DNA of 19,423 bases from Methanocalculus sp. MSAO_Arc2 (GTDB taxonomy: Archaea; Halobacteriota; Methanomicrobia; Methanomicrobiales; Methanocorpusculaceae). A program made the position numbers and the translations under genes. The notes beneath the pieces are model-generated. The model had not been told where the DNA came from, did not search any database, and saw only the letters and a list, made by a program, of their open reading frames with translations. Shown here piece after piece: positions 1 through 6,913 of the stretch. Location: the NCBI GenBank assembly GCA_003838065.1, contig QZAC01000041.1, positions 1-19,423 of the forward strand. Direction: 5' to 3'. Every line of letters begins with the position of its first letter. Within the stretch, counting starts at the first letter, position 1.

Positions 1-1
1 C

Positions 2-550
2 ATATCCGGGTGTAGCGACCCGGTGGCAGAACCCCCCCTGGAACCAGAGGAGGTTGTAACAAAAGAATGGGTTCCGGATGGCATTGTCACTCCGGGTGAA
101 TACCAGTACTCCCGGTCTCTTGGCCCGGGTCTGGCAGTGCACTGGAGATCAACTGACACAACAATACAGATGGCACTTGTTGGAACCTGTGAAGGCTGGG
201 TCGGCATCGGCTTTGGCACATCACGCATGATGACCGGGGTCGATTATATCGCCGGATATGTTGATGGTGACCATGTTGTGGTGAGAGATATGTATAGCGA
301 GAGTCCGAGGTGCCCGATACAGGAGGATACTGACGTCGGCGGGACCGATGACATCCTCCGGTATGGCGGAACGCAGGCAGATGGCATCACCACGATCGAG
401 TTCGAACGCCTCCTTGATACCGGTGACCCCTATGACCATACACTGGTGTTTGATGAAGAGATCCCGGTTATATGGGCAATTTCTGATAGCAACGACATTG
501 GGGTGCGTCACCGTGAACGCGGATCGTCTACCATCATCCTGAGGAGGTGA
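2..550 (+). CDS. DOMON-domain lipoprotein, probable heme-binding (5' end outside window)
   Basis: The frame is open to the left edge, so the gene starts before the window. The first visible residues are I-S-G-C, a lipobox, followed by an acidic/proline linker (PPLEPEE). This predicts a lipid-anchored extracytoplasmic protein whose signal peptide lies upstream. About 150 residues follow with the DOMON pattern: GWVGIGFG, then MMTGVDYIAGYVDG, then TIEFERLLDTGD, then RHRERGS near the C-terminus. In known heme-binding DOMON domains a Met and a His ligate heme b. Here M76/M77 and H170 (visible numbering) are in suitable places, but heme binding is inferred. A GTG at 23 could be called as a start but would remove the lipobox. 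The stop codon lies inside the Shine-Dalgarno of the next gene, so the two are almost certainly co-transcribed. A sugar-binding DOMON is the main alternative. Confidence 0.8.
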   Translation: MSGCSDPVAEPPLEPEEVVTKEWVPDGIVTPGEYQYSRSLGPGLAVHWRSTDTTIQMALVGTCEGWVGIGFGTSRMMTGVDYIAGYVDGDHVVVRDMYSESPRCPIQEDTDVGGTDDILRYGGTQADGITTIEFERLLDTGDPYDHTLVFDEEIPVIWAISDSNDIGVRHRERGSSTIILRR

Positions 551-554
551 GAAG

Positions 555-782
555 ATGAGCATCTCGGATCTCGCATTGATGCCGGTCCTCGGACTCCCGC
601 TTGTGGCAGTGCTTGGCATCCTGCTCTTTCTTTGTATTTGCACAACCGCATCCATTGCGGCACTCAAGAAAAGGCAAAAGATTCAGATCCCTTTCACCTG
701 GCATTACCGGTTTGCAGGACTGAGTATTCTCCTGTCTGTGGTGCATGGCATCCTCGGGCTCTCGATCTATGCCGGGTTTTAG
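555..782 (+). CDS. Small two-helix membrane protein with HX13H motif (cytochrome b-like candidate)
   Basis: This is a 75-residue protein with two predicted membrane helices (about residues 8-36 and 50-73) joined by a basic loop, KKRQKIQ, which should face the cytoplasm. The second helix carries H50 (in WHYRF) and H64 (in VVHGILGL), 14 residues apart. That spacing is the classic bis-histidine arrangement of b-type cytochromes and ferric-reductase-like helices. A near-perfect Shine-Dalgarno GGAGGTGA sits 4 bases before the ATG and overlaps the stop of the DOMON gene, so the two are translationally linked. I do not recognise a named family. My reading is a membrane heme partner that may work as a homodimer and exchange electrons with the DOMON lipoprotein. 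A structural subunit without heme is possible. Confidence 0.75.
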   Translation: MSISDLALMPVLGLPLVAVLGILLFLCICTTASIAALKKRQKIQIPFTWHYRFAGLSILLSVVHGILGLSIYAGF

Positions 783-815
783 GGTTGAATGAAGCAGGGA
801 GATGGAACTCTCCTC

Positions 816-1373
816 CTACAATACCCCTTCCAGCAGGATCATACAGCCAATCCCAATCAGGATCAGGCCTCCAGACAGCCCAACCCATTCTCGAAGATAG
901 CCCCCCATTGTACGGCCGGCCCAGAAACCGGCAAGTGAAGCAGCAACGGTCACCAGAGCAATAACAAGTGCAGCAATGAGAATCCCTATATCAAGGAGTG
1001 CAAACGTCACACCGACGGCAAGTGCATCGATGCTTGTGGCAACTGCAAGAAGAAGGAGTGTTGGAACCGATGCGATGCCCACCTCCTGTGCAGATGCACC
1101 GCTCCGGAGAGATTCATAGCACATTTTCCCTCCGATTGCAACCAGGATGATAAAGGCGATCCAATACGTGTACTGTGATATGACCTCTTTTCCTGCATCG
1201 CCGATTATAAATCCGGCAACCGGCATCCCTCCCTGGAAAATACCAAAGATGACTGCTGCCCTGACTGCATAATAGCGGAAATTGTGGTGTACTGTCGCTC
1301 CGGCGGCAATCGATATGGCGGAGCTGTCCATTGCAAGAGCAATGGCAATCAGAAGAAGTGTTGCGTCAATCAC
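816..1373 (-). CDS. mntP: MntP-family manganese efflux pump
   Basis: The protein has 185 residues, the usual size, with about six membrane helices arranged as two homologous halves. Each half has the family's conserved acidic motif: ALAMDSS around D16 and ATSIDALAVG around D116, plus GIFQGGMPVAG near residue 44. Known MntP proteins export Mn2+ from the cytoplasm and protect against manganese excess. The start is GTG at 1373, preceded by an AAAAGGAGC Shine-Dalgarno. It is tail-to-tail with the two-helix protein (33 bp gap) and lies 218 bp downstream of korB on the same strand, probably as its own unit. Annotations sometimes call the family DUF204. The fit is very good; the exact metal is inferred from family knowledge. 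Confidence 0.9.
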   Translation of the reverse strand: MIDATLLLIAIALAMDSSAISIAAGATVHHNFRYYAVRAAVIFGIFQGGMPVAGFIIGDAGKEVISQYTYWIAFIILVAIGGKMCYESLRSGASAQEVGIASVPTLLLLAVATSIDALAVGVTFALLDIGILIAALVIALVTVAASLAGFWAGRTMGGYLREWVGLSGGLILIGIGCMILLEGVL

Positions 1374-1591
1374 GCAGTCCTGCTCCTTTTCCAGCTGGCT
1401 GCAGCCGCTTTCAGTCCCGGAAGGTATCTTTGCAGACCCTCACCTCATGAGTATCCGGTCATATCCCGCCCATCTCCTCACTGTTTTTGTTTCTATCCCA
1501 ATATGAAAACACATCTCTTAACTCACCAGACAATGGTGCCTGGTGATATGATCGATGTTATGATGACTTTTTTGGTTCCTTCAGAACGGCA
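1374..1591 (-). promoter_or_regulatory. Intergenic leader region upstream of mntP
   Basis: This is the longest gene-free stretch in the window (218 bp). I find no convincing coding frame. It contains a 7-bp perfect inverted repeat (1523-1546), a weak AT-rich box near 1496-1506 on the minus strand (TTTTCATATTG) that would give a leader of about 100 nt, a CTCATGAG palindrome at 1444-1451, and an overlapping pair of GC palindromes at 1391-1406 close to the mntP Shine-Dalgarno. This could be a metal-responsive promoter or leader. I cannot match it to a known manganese riboswitch. Confidence 0.35.
1523..1546. repeat. 7-bp perfect inverted repeat between korB and mntP
   Basis: TCACCAG at 1523-1529 and CTGGTGA at 1540-1546 are exact reverse complements separated by 10 bp. 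The element lies 46 bp past the korB stop and 150 bp before mntP. It could be a hairpin at the end of the kor transcript or a dimeric regulator site for mntP. No oligo-T tract follows on the minus strand, so I do not call it a terminator. Confidence 0.4.
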
Positions 1592-2431
1592 TCATCTCTT
1601 TTCAAGTGCGCCTCTGATAACTCCTGTCCGGTCAAACACCCCATCTTTTCCTGCGAGCATACGGTCCTCAAATGTAGGGGCATCCCGCTCGTACAGGACT
1701 CCAAGGGCGATTCGCCCCTCTCCTGAGTAGTTCCATTCGCGGATCAGCTGCTCAGCCGCCAACCGGTCTGAGAGGTCATGCCCATCCGGGGTATAGACAT
1801 GTTCATCATAACAGGCATGGGCATCATAGAAGGTTGCACAGACCTGGAGGACTTCAACAAAGGAGAATCCATGGTGGAGGACCGCTCTTTTCAGCACTCC
1901 ATCAAGTTCCTTCTTCCTCCGCGAATAACCGCGGGCAATAAAGGTCGCACCTGATGAAAGCATCAGGTCAAGCGGGTTGAACGGGTCTTCCCTGGTTCCT
2001 TCAGGAGTTGATTTTCCGGCAAAACCCAGCCGCGATGTAGGTGTATACTGGCCGGTTGTGAGGCCGTAGACCCGGTTGTCATGAATGATGACGGTGATAT
2101 TGACGTTCCGTTTTGCTGCAAAGATGAGATGGTCAAGCCCTTCTGCATAGGCATCCCCGTCTCCTGCAGAACAGATGACGGTCAGTTCCGGGTTTCCAAG
2201 GGATATGCCGGTTGCCACAGGGATTCCCCGCCCATGGATTGCGTAGAAGCTGTTTGTCGCCATGTAGTCTGCGATCTTTGCATGGCATCCGATGCCGGAG
2301 ACGATCACCACCTCTTCACGAGGAATGTCCAGGTCGGCAAGCACATCCTTTAGGGCATGCTGTATGGAAAAGTTCCCGCATCCTGGGCACCAGGTATTTT
2401 GGGCATTGCTGATATAATCTGCTCCTTTCAT
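1592..2431 (-). CDS. korB: 2-oxoacid:ferredoxin oxidoreductase, beta (TPP) subunit
   Basis: The protein has 279 residues, normal for the family. The TPP/Mg site is visible as GDGDA (90-94) and HDNRVYGLTTGQ (117-128), including D91 and N119. C15 and C18 in WCPGCG, C49 in GIGCH and C198 in LQVCATF are placed like the ligands of the [4Fe-4S] cluster in two-subunit 2-oxoacid oxidoreductases. The enzyme oxidatively decarboxylates (or reductively carboxylates) a 2-oxoacid with CoA and ferredoxin. In methanogens with an incomplete TCA branch, 2-oxoglutarate synthesis is the likely role. The start codon shares one base with the korA stop (TGATG), so translation is coupled. The substrate (2-oxoglutarate versus another 2-oxoacid) cannot be fixed from sequence. 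Confidence 0.9.
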   Translation of the reverse strand: MKGADYISNAQNTWCPGCGNFSIQHALKDVLADLDIPREEVVIVSGIGCHAKIADYMATNSFYAIHGRGIPVATGISLGNPELTVICSAGDGDAYAEGLDHLIFAAKRNVNITVIIHDNRVYGLTTGQYTPTSRLGFAGKSTPEGTREDPFNPLDLMLSSGATFIARGYSRRKKELDGVLKRAVLHHGFSFVEVLQVCATFYDAHACYDEHVYTPDGHDLSDRLAAEQLIREWNYSGEGRIALGVLYERDAPTFEDRMLAGKDGVFDRTGVIRGALEKR

Positions 2432-4062
2432 CAGATAACCTCCCTGATCCTCTGTTTCAGCTCATCAATCGTAAACGGCCTCCCGCTGACCGATCCGATC
2501 CACCGGTCGGTGGCAAACCCGTATGATCGTATGAGTGACTCAAGCTGTCCGGTTGCATTCTCTTCAACAACAATGATCTGATCTGATCCCCGGAGTGCTG
2601 CGGCACACTGGGCAAGAGGAAACGGCTCCAGAACGATCGGCCGCACCACCCTGAGCCCGAGATGTTCACCAACCTCCCGGCAGACACCGGCGGTCGATCC
2701 AAAACAGATGAGTGCAACAGGTGCATCCTCTGCACCATCGACCTGTATGCATCCGTAACTCTCCATACCCTTTTCGAGAGTCGCACCTTTTCTGATCAGT
2801 TTGACCGTTGCTGCTGCAGCTTTGTTTGCGTCTTCGGTAGTAATCCCCTCTTCGTCATGGGTATAGGAGTTCACTTTCACGACATTGCCGGCAACCGGCG
2901 GTGCGAGAAAGGGAGAGATCCCATCAGGTGTGTTGCGGTACCGTTGATAGATGCCCTGAACTGCTCTCTTCGATGGCCGGGGAATAGGAAATTCCGGGTC
3001 TATATCGGTAGATGCCGGGTGCTCCCCCAGGTTTTTGTCTGAGAGGATAAAGACAGGCACCTGGAACTGCCAGGCAAGATGGACTGCCCGGGCAGCCCAT
3101 TCATATGCCTCTTCCGGTGTGCCCGGTGCGATGACCAGCCGTGGAAACTCGCCATGGCCCGCATGAAGGACAAACCCGAGATCACCCTGTGATGAGTAGG
3201 TCGGCATCCCGGTGGACGGGCCAGGCCGCATTGCCATAACGATCACCACCGGCTGTTCAGACATGCCTGCCAGGGAGACCCCCTCGTTCATCAGGCAGAA
3301 GCCCCCGCCGGAGGTCCCAACAGCGACCCGCTTCCCTGCATATGAGAGCCCAAGTGCCATGGTGATCACCGCGATCTCGTTTTCAGGGTGGATAACAAGC
3401 AGCGGAGTATCAACTGCGAGATCTGCCATTGTATGGAGAATTCCAGATGAAGGGGTCATCGGGTATGAAACATATGCATCAAGGCCTCCACGGATTAATC
3501 CAAGCGCAATCGCATCATTGCCGGAGAGAAGCGGCGACGGGTCCGTCGGTCGAACAGGGATTGCCAGTCTCTCTTCTGCGGCATGATAACCCCGGAGGGC
3601 AAGGTTGAGATTTTTGCCCAGACGAGATCCAAATTCCAGCCTAAGCGCTTCTTCAAGGATCTCGCGGGGGATGCCTGCAGCCCTGCAGAACGCACCGATG
3701 AGGACGGTATTCCGTGCAATAGGAGACGCTTCTTCCTCGCGTACGATCGTAGTTGCAGAAACGCCGATCCCGTCTGCTGCAACCACGTCAGAATCATAGA
3801 TCAGGAGTTTTCCGTTTCCATGGCGGCGGACGGTCTCTGTATCAAGGGCGCAGACAATATCGACTGCATCCCTGATACCGCCGATATCTGCACCAGCAGC
3901 ACAAATGATCGCAAAGTTATGTCCTCCACGGATGAGCGAAGGATAGTCGTAGTACATATAGATGCGGTACCCGGCAAGGCCAAGGATCCTGCCGATGAGC
4001 AATCCGGCTTTGTTGATCCCCTCGCCCGCCTGGCCCCCGATACAGACAGAGAACTCGTCCAT
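2431..4062 (-). CDS. korA: 2-oxoacid:ferredoxin oxidoreductase, fused gamma-alpha subunit
   Basis: The protein has 543 residues from the chosen ATG. Residues 1 to about 175 are the gamma domain (start MDEFSVCIGGQAGEGINKAG, then YDYPSLIRGGHNF). From about 185 comes the alpha/pyrimidine-binding domain with SYPMTPSSG, HPENEIAVITMALGLSYAGKR, GTSGGGFCLMNE and STGMPTYSSQGDL, ending in the C-terminal transketolase-like domain. Gamma-alpha fusion is typical of the two-subunit 2-oxoacid oxidoreductases. The frame extends upstream to 4230, but that part is antisense-like sequence within fdhD. The ATG at 4062 has a GGAGG eight bases upstream and begins the conserved domain, so I use it. It follows fdhD by 4 bp and couples to korB. 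Confidence 0.9.
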   Translation of the reverse strand: MDEFSVCIGGQAGEGINKAGLLIGRILGLAGYRIYMYYDYPSLIRGGHNFAIICAAGADIGGIRDAVDIVCALDTETVRRHGNGKLLIYDSDVVAADGIGVSATTIVREEEASPIARNTVLIGAFCRAAGIPREILEEALRLEFGSRLGKNLNLALRGYHAAEERLAIPVRPTDPSPLLSGNDAIALGLIRGGLDAYVSYPMTPSSGILHTMADLAVDTPLLVIHPENEIAVITMALGLSYAGKRVAVGTSGGGFCLMNEGVSLAGMSEQPVVIVMAMRPGPSTGMPTYSSQGDLGFVLHAGHGEFPRLVIAPGTPEEAYEWAARAVHLAWQFQVPVFILSDKNLGEHPASTDIDPEFPIPRPSKRAVQGIYQRYRNTPDGISPFLAPPVAGNVVKVNSYTHDEEGITTEDANKAAAATVKLIRKGATLEKGMESYGCIQVDGAEDAPVALICFGSTAGVCREVGEHLGLRVVRPIVLEPFPLAQCAAALRGSDQIIVVEENATGQLESLIRSYGFATDRWIGSVSGRPFTIDELKQRIREVI

Positions 4063-4066
4063 ACAA

Positions 4067-4804
4067 TCATCCTCCGGAACCATCACTCCCGATAATCCGT
4101 TCGGGATGGGTATATATAGTAAACCGTCCTTCCCGCGCAAAACACACGAGCGTGATCCCGGTCTCCTCTGCGGTTGCAATCCCCCGGTCCGTTGATGCAG
4201 CCCGGGACACAATGATTGGTATGCCGGCATTGGCTACCTTTCCAACCATTCCAGACGGCTGCCTCCCGGTGCACCCGATGATGCAGTCTGATAACGGGAG
4301 TTTGTTTAAGACCGCGTGTCCCACAACCTTGTCAACGGTGTTATGCCTCCCGATATCCTCACACCGAATCGCCAGTTCTCCATTATAGAAGAGAACAGAT
4401 GCATGCAGGGCACCGGTCTTCAGCCAGGCATCAGACTGGATGGCAGACCTGACTTCAAAGATCTTTTCGGGTTTGACCCGTTGATCTGATCGGACCCTGC
4501 GTGGTGTTCCATGATTTGCAGCTCCGCCTGAAGATTCAAGTATCTCCTGGAAATCCCCGGTGACCTCTGCATCTACATAGATCCTATCATCACAGACTGT
4601 GACATTCTGGATATGATCTGCTATATGTGAACAGATCACAAATCCTGCACCGAGTTCGCGGAGATGGTCGTCTGAAGCAACCATTTTCAGGAGTTGTGTA
4701 TTATTTACATACAGTGTGAAAGTATCCTCACACACGATCTGGTCATCGATGTCAGAGAAAACACCATTTGTATACATGGTGCCGGTATAGCGCTCAAGTC
4801 TCAT
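4067..4804 (-). CDS. fdhD: FdhD-family sulfurtransferase (formate dehydrogenase accessory), lacking CxxC
   Basis: The protein has 245 residues. The C-terminal two thirds are unmistakable FdhD: CEDIGRHNTVDKV (148-160), GCTGRQPSGMVGKVANAGIP (177-196), then VSRAASTDRGIATAEETGITLVCFAR. FdhD passes sulfur from IscS to the bis-MGD molybdenum/tungsten cofactor of formate dehydrogenase, an enzyme central to formate-using methanogens. The catalytic CxxC loop known from E. coli FdhD, usually near an SSCGxCG stretch, reads SSGGAANHG here (residues 91-99), so both cysteines are absent. It overlaps cutA by 4 bp (ATGA) and is 4 bp from korA. Its place downstream of iscS fits the sulfur-relay role. Whether this copy transfers sulfur or only binds cofactor is open. 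Confidence 0.88.
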   Translation of the reverse strand: MRLERYTGTMYTNGVFSDIDDQIVCEDTFTLYVNNTQLLKMVASDDHLRELGAGFVICSHIADHIQNVTVCDDRIYVDAEVTGDFQEILESSGGAANHGTPRRVRSDQRVKPEKIFEVRSAIQSDAWLKTGALHASVLFYNGELAIRCEDIGRHNTVDKVVGHAVLNKLPLSDCIIGCTGRQPSGMVGKVANAGIPIIVSRAASTDRGIATAEETGITLVCFAREGRFTIYTHPERIIGSDGSGG

Positions 4805-5121
4805 CCCGCCACCTCGAACCTGACCCAGTCTAGGTAGGAGGTGTTCCCGTCATGGACATGCAAAGCGATTACTTCCGGGACATCATAGGAGTGGATCTCT
4901 TCAATTCTCCTGATCAGATCTCCGCTCTTTTCTGCAGTTGTCTTGCAGATCATGAGGTGCTCCTCATCACATTCCACCTTCCCTTCCCAGCGGAACACTG
5001 ATCGGACAGGGGAGATGCTTACACAGGCAGCAAGCCGTTCACCGATTATCGTCCTTGCGATAGATTCGGCCTCTTCTTCAGGTGCTGTGCAGAGTATCAG
5101 TATAATTCCTGGTGAAACCAT
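4801..5121 (-). CDS. cutA: CutA1 divalent-cation tolerance-type protein
   Basis: The protein has 106 residues, the typical length. The family signatures are all present: AACVSISPVRSVFRWEGKVE (31-50), EEHLMICKTT (53-62) and IHSYDVPEVIALHV (76-89) followed by YLDWV. CutA forms a very stable trimer of ferredoxin-like folds that resembles PII signalling proteins. It was linked to copper/divalent-metal tolerance in E. coli, but its molecular role is not settled. It lies 54 bp after iscU and overlaps fdhD by 4 bp. I see no clear Shine-Dalgarno before the ATG. Its position between Fe-S assembly and a molybdenum/tungsten cofactor gene suggests a metal-related function, but that is inference only. Confidence 0.93.
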   Translation of the reverse strand: MVSPGIILILCTAPEEEAESIARTIIGERLAACVSISPVRSVFRWEGKVECDEEHLMICKTTAEKSGDLIRRIEEIHSYDVPEVIALHVHDGNTSYLDWVRFEVAG

Positions 5122-5154
5122 ACGCGCATCATACCAATAGATGCAGGCGCAGGT

Positions 5155-5160
5155 AAAAAA
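5155..5160 (-). terminator. Possible oligo-T terminator after iscU
   Basis: On the minus strand a run of six T follows the iscU stop by about 15 bases, just before cutA. Archaeal RNA polymerase can terminate at oligo-T tracts without a hairpin, so this may cause partial termination between iscSU and cutA-fdhD-korAB. A run this short may have no effect. Confidence 0.22.
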
Positions 5161-5175
5161 GATTCGGAACGGTTC

Positions 5176-5601
5176 TCAATCCCCGGCATCCGTTGTTTCA
5201 TAAGATGAACCAGCCTTCTCCTCCCAGGGTGGCAGCCCCTGCTTCTTCCGGTAATCATTGATTGCAGCATGGATCGCCTCCTCGGCAAGGACAGAACAGT
5301 GGATCTTCTGGGGGGGGAGTCCTTCAAGCGCTTCAGCAACTGCCCTGTTTGATACTTCCCATGCCTCTTCAAGGGTTTTACCCTTGATCATCTCGGTTGC
5401 CATTGAGGAAGAGGCAACTGCGGCACCACATCCGAAGGTCTGAAAAGCGGCATCTGTGATATGGTTGTCACTGATTTTTATGAAGATCCGCATGATATCT
5501 CCGCATTTCATGTTTCCCACCTCTCCGATGCCGTCGGCATCGGAAATCTCGCGCTGGTTGCGGGGGTGTGCAAAATGGTCCATCACTTTTTCTGAGTACA
5601 T
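5176..5601 (-). CDS. iscU: Iron-sulfur cluster scaffold IscU
   Basis: The protein has 141 residues from MYSEKVMDHFAHPRN, the canonical IscU beginning. All three cluster-binding cysteines are present: C33 in MKCGD (with D35), C58 in FGCGAAVASSS and C102 in KIHCSVLAEEAI. The E. coli-type LPPVK motif is represented by LPPQK. IscU receives sulfur from IscS, assembles Fe-S clusters and passes them to apoproteins. The start at 5601 has an excellent Shine-Dalgarno (AGGTGAT, six bases before the ATG). The frame also allows an ATG at 5628 that overlaps the iscS stop by 4 bp, but its nine extra residues (MKRRSGDEQ) are unlike the family and it lacks a site. Confidence 0.93.
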   Translation of the reverse strand: MYSEKVMDHFAHPRNQREISDADGIGEVGNMKCGDIMRIFIKISDNHITDAAFQTFGCGAAVASSSMATEMIKGKTLEEAWEVSNRAVAEALEGLPPQKIHCSVLAEEAIHAAINDYRKKQGLPPWEEKAGSSYETTDAGD

Positions 5602-5624
5602 CTGTTCATCACCTGAGCGTCTTT

Positions 5625-6806
5625 TCATCGGCTCCGGAGCTCTGCCGGTGTCAGCGGGGACATGTCGCGAAGCCGTTGAACCACGTCCGTAACAACATGA
5701 CTGACATAGTCCACTTCTTCTTCAGTCGTCTCCTCCCCCAGTGTCAGCCGAAGGGATCCATGAGCAATCTCGTGGGGAAGTCCGCAGGAGAGGAGGACAT
5801 GTGAAGGATCAAGGGAATCCGATGTACATGCGCTCCCGGTTGATGCTGCGATCCCATGGCTGTTTAAGAGGAGGAGGATTGATTCTCCCTCGATATATTT
5901 GAATATAAAGCTTACGTTATTGGGAAGCCTCTCTTCTGGGTGGCCGGTCAGCTGGCTCTCCGGGATCACAGACAGCCCGTTGATCAGGCGGTCACGCAAA
6001 CGGGCGAGATGCGCCGCCTTATCCGGCATCATGGATACAGCTCGTTCGATGGCAACCCCAAGCCCGACGATCCCGGGAACGTTCTCGGTCCCGGCACGCC
6101 GTCGCTTCTCCTGTGCCCCGCCATACATCAGTGTGGCAATGCGTGTTCCTTTCCTGATATAGAGTGCACCGATTCCCTTGGGTCCACAGAATTTATGCGC
6201 TGATATCGAGAGGAGGTCAACTTCCAATTGAGACACATCGACTGGAATGTGGCCGACTGCCTGGACAGCGTCTGTATGAAAGATTACCTTGTTTGATCGG
6301 GCAATCTTCCCTATTTCTCCAATCGACTGTATTGTTCCGATTTCGTTATTTGCAAGCATCACCGAGATGAGGATCGTATCAGGGCGGATAGCCGCTTCGA
6401 CCTCGTCTGTTTTCACCCGTCCGTATTGATCCACCGGGAGGTAGGTGACCTCATACCCTTCTTTTTCAAGGGCTTTGCAGGTATGCAATACAGCATGGTG
6501 TTCGATTACGGACGTTATAATATGCCGCCCTTTTTTTGCATGCGCAGAGGCAGCCCCGCGGATCGCCCAGTTATCCGACTCTGTTCCTCCGGAGGTAAAA
6601 TAGATCTCACCAGGCGCTGCACCGATTGCTGCTGCCACCTTCTCCCGTGCCTCTTCTATTGCGGTGCGCGAGGCGAAAGCCAGATCGTACAGTGATGAAG
6701 GATTGCCGAAATGCTCGGTATAATACGGAAGCATCGCGGATACCACATCGGGATGGGTTCTGGTTGTGGCTGCATTATCCAGGTAAATAGGGCGTCTCTT
6801 CTTCAT
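5625..6806 (-). CDS. iscS: Cysteine desulfurase (IscS/NifS)
   Basis: The PLP enzyme takes sulfur from cysteine to form a persulfide, giving alanine. From the ATG at 6806 it has 393 residues and starts with the family opening IYLDNAATTRTHPDV. The PLP lysine is K205 in SAHKFCGPKG, and the catalytic cysteine is C327 in TGSACTSDSLDPSHVL. TSGGTESDN and HTDAVQAVGH are also intact. An in-frame ATG at 6857 would add 17 residues (MTKDYFLSGQYVEIRRA). It sits at a distance compatible with a leaderless transcript from the box at 6885-6890, so either start is possible. Neither has a good Shine-Dalgarno. It is the first gene of the sulfur/kor cluster and should feed both IscU and FdhD. Confidence 0.93.
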   Translation of the reverse strand: MKKRRPIYLDNAATTRTHPDVVSAMLPYYTEHFGNPSSLYDLAFASRTAIEEAREKVAAAIGAAPGEIYFTSGGTESDNWAIRGAASAHAKKGRHIITSVIEHHAVLHTCKALEKEGYEVTYLPVDQYGRVKTDEVEAAIRPDTILISVMLANNEIGTIQSIGEIGKIARSNKVIFHTDAVQAVGHIPVDVSQLEVDLLSISAHKFCGPKGIGALYIRKGTRIATLMYGGAQEKRRRAGTENVPGIVGLGVAIERAVSMMPDKAAHLARLRDRLINGLSVIPESQLTGHPEERLPNNVSFIFKYIEGESILLLLNSHGIAASTGSACTSDSLDPSHVLLSCGLPHEIAHGSLRLTLGEETTEEEVDYVSHVVTDVVQRLRDMSPLTPAELRSR

Positions 6807-6883
6807 CGCTCGTCTGATCTCAACGTATTGTCCCGATAAAAAATAATCTTTTGTCATGGGGATATACCAGCCCTGTCAGTGAT

Positions 6884-6893
6884 TCTTAAGTAC
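6884..6893. promoter_or_regulatory. TATA-like box shared by iscS and dapL (divergent)
   Basis: The sequence TCTTAAGTA around the CTTAAG palindrome lies about 26 bp before the first dapL ATG (6914) and about 30 bp before the upstream iscS ATG (6857) on the other strand. The spacing fits archaeal TATA elements driving leaderless messages. A second candidate for iscS is GGTATATCC (minus strand) at 6860-6868. Confidence 0.4.
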
Positions 6894-6913
6894 CGTAAGA
6901 TTGAACAGTACCC

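Noticed and set aside
221..667. Minus-strand frame of 148 codons opposite the DOMON gene
   Set aside because: It spans two real genes on the other strand and has no family resemblance.
795..815. Short inverted repeat (GGAGA / TCTCC) between the two-helix protein and mntP as a bidirectional terminator
   Set aside because: The stem is only 5 bp, and no T-tract follows on either strand.
3583..4095. Long plus-strand frame of 170 codons opposite korA
   Set aside because: It is antisense to a strongly conserved gene, has no recognisable domain and no promoter or Shine-Dalgarno; a shadow frame.
4063..4230. N-terminal extension of korA to 4230 (56 extra residues)
   Set aside because: It lies within fdhD in another frame, has no resemblance to the gamma domain, and the ATG at 4062 has a good GGAGG site and starts the conserved sequence.
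5602..5628. Upstream start of iscU at 5628 with an ATGA overlap to iscS
   Set aside because: The nine extra residues do not match IscU, and the ATG at 5601 has a near-perfect Shine-Dalgarno. The overlap may be chance.
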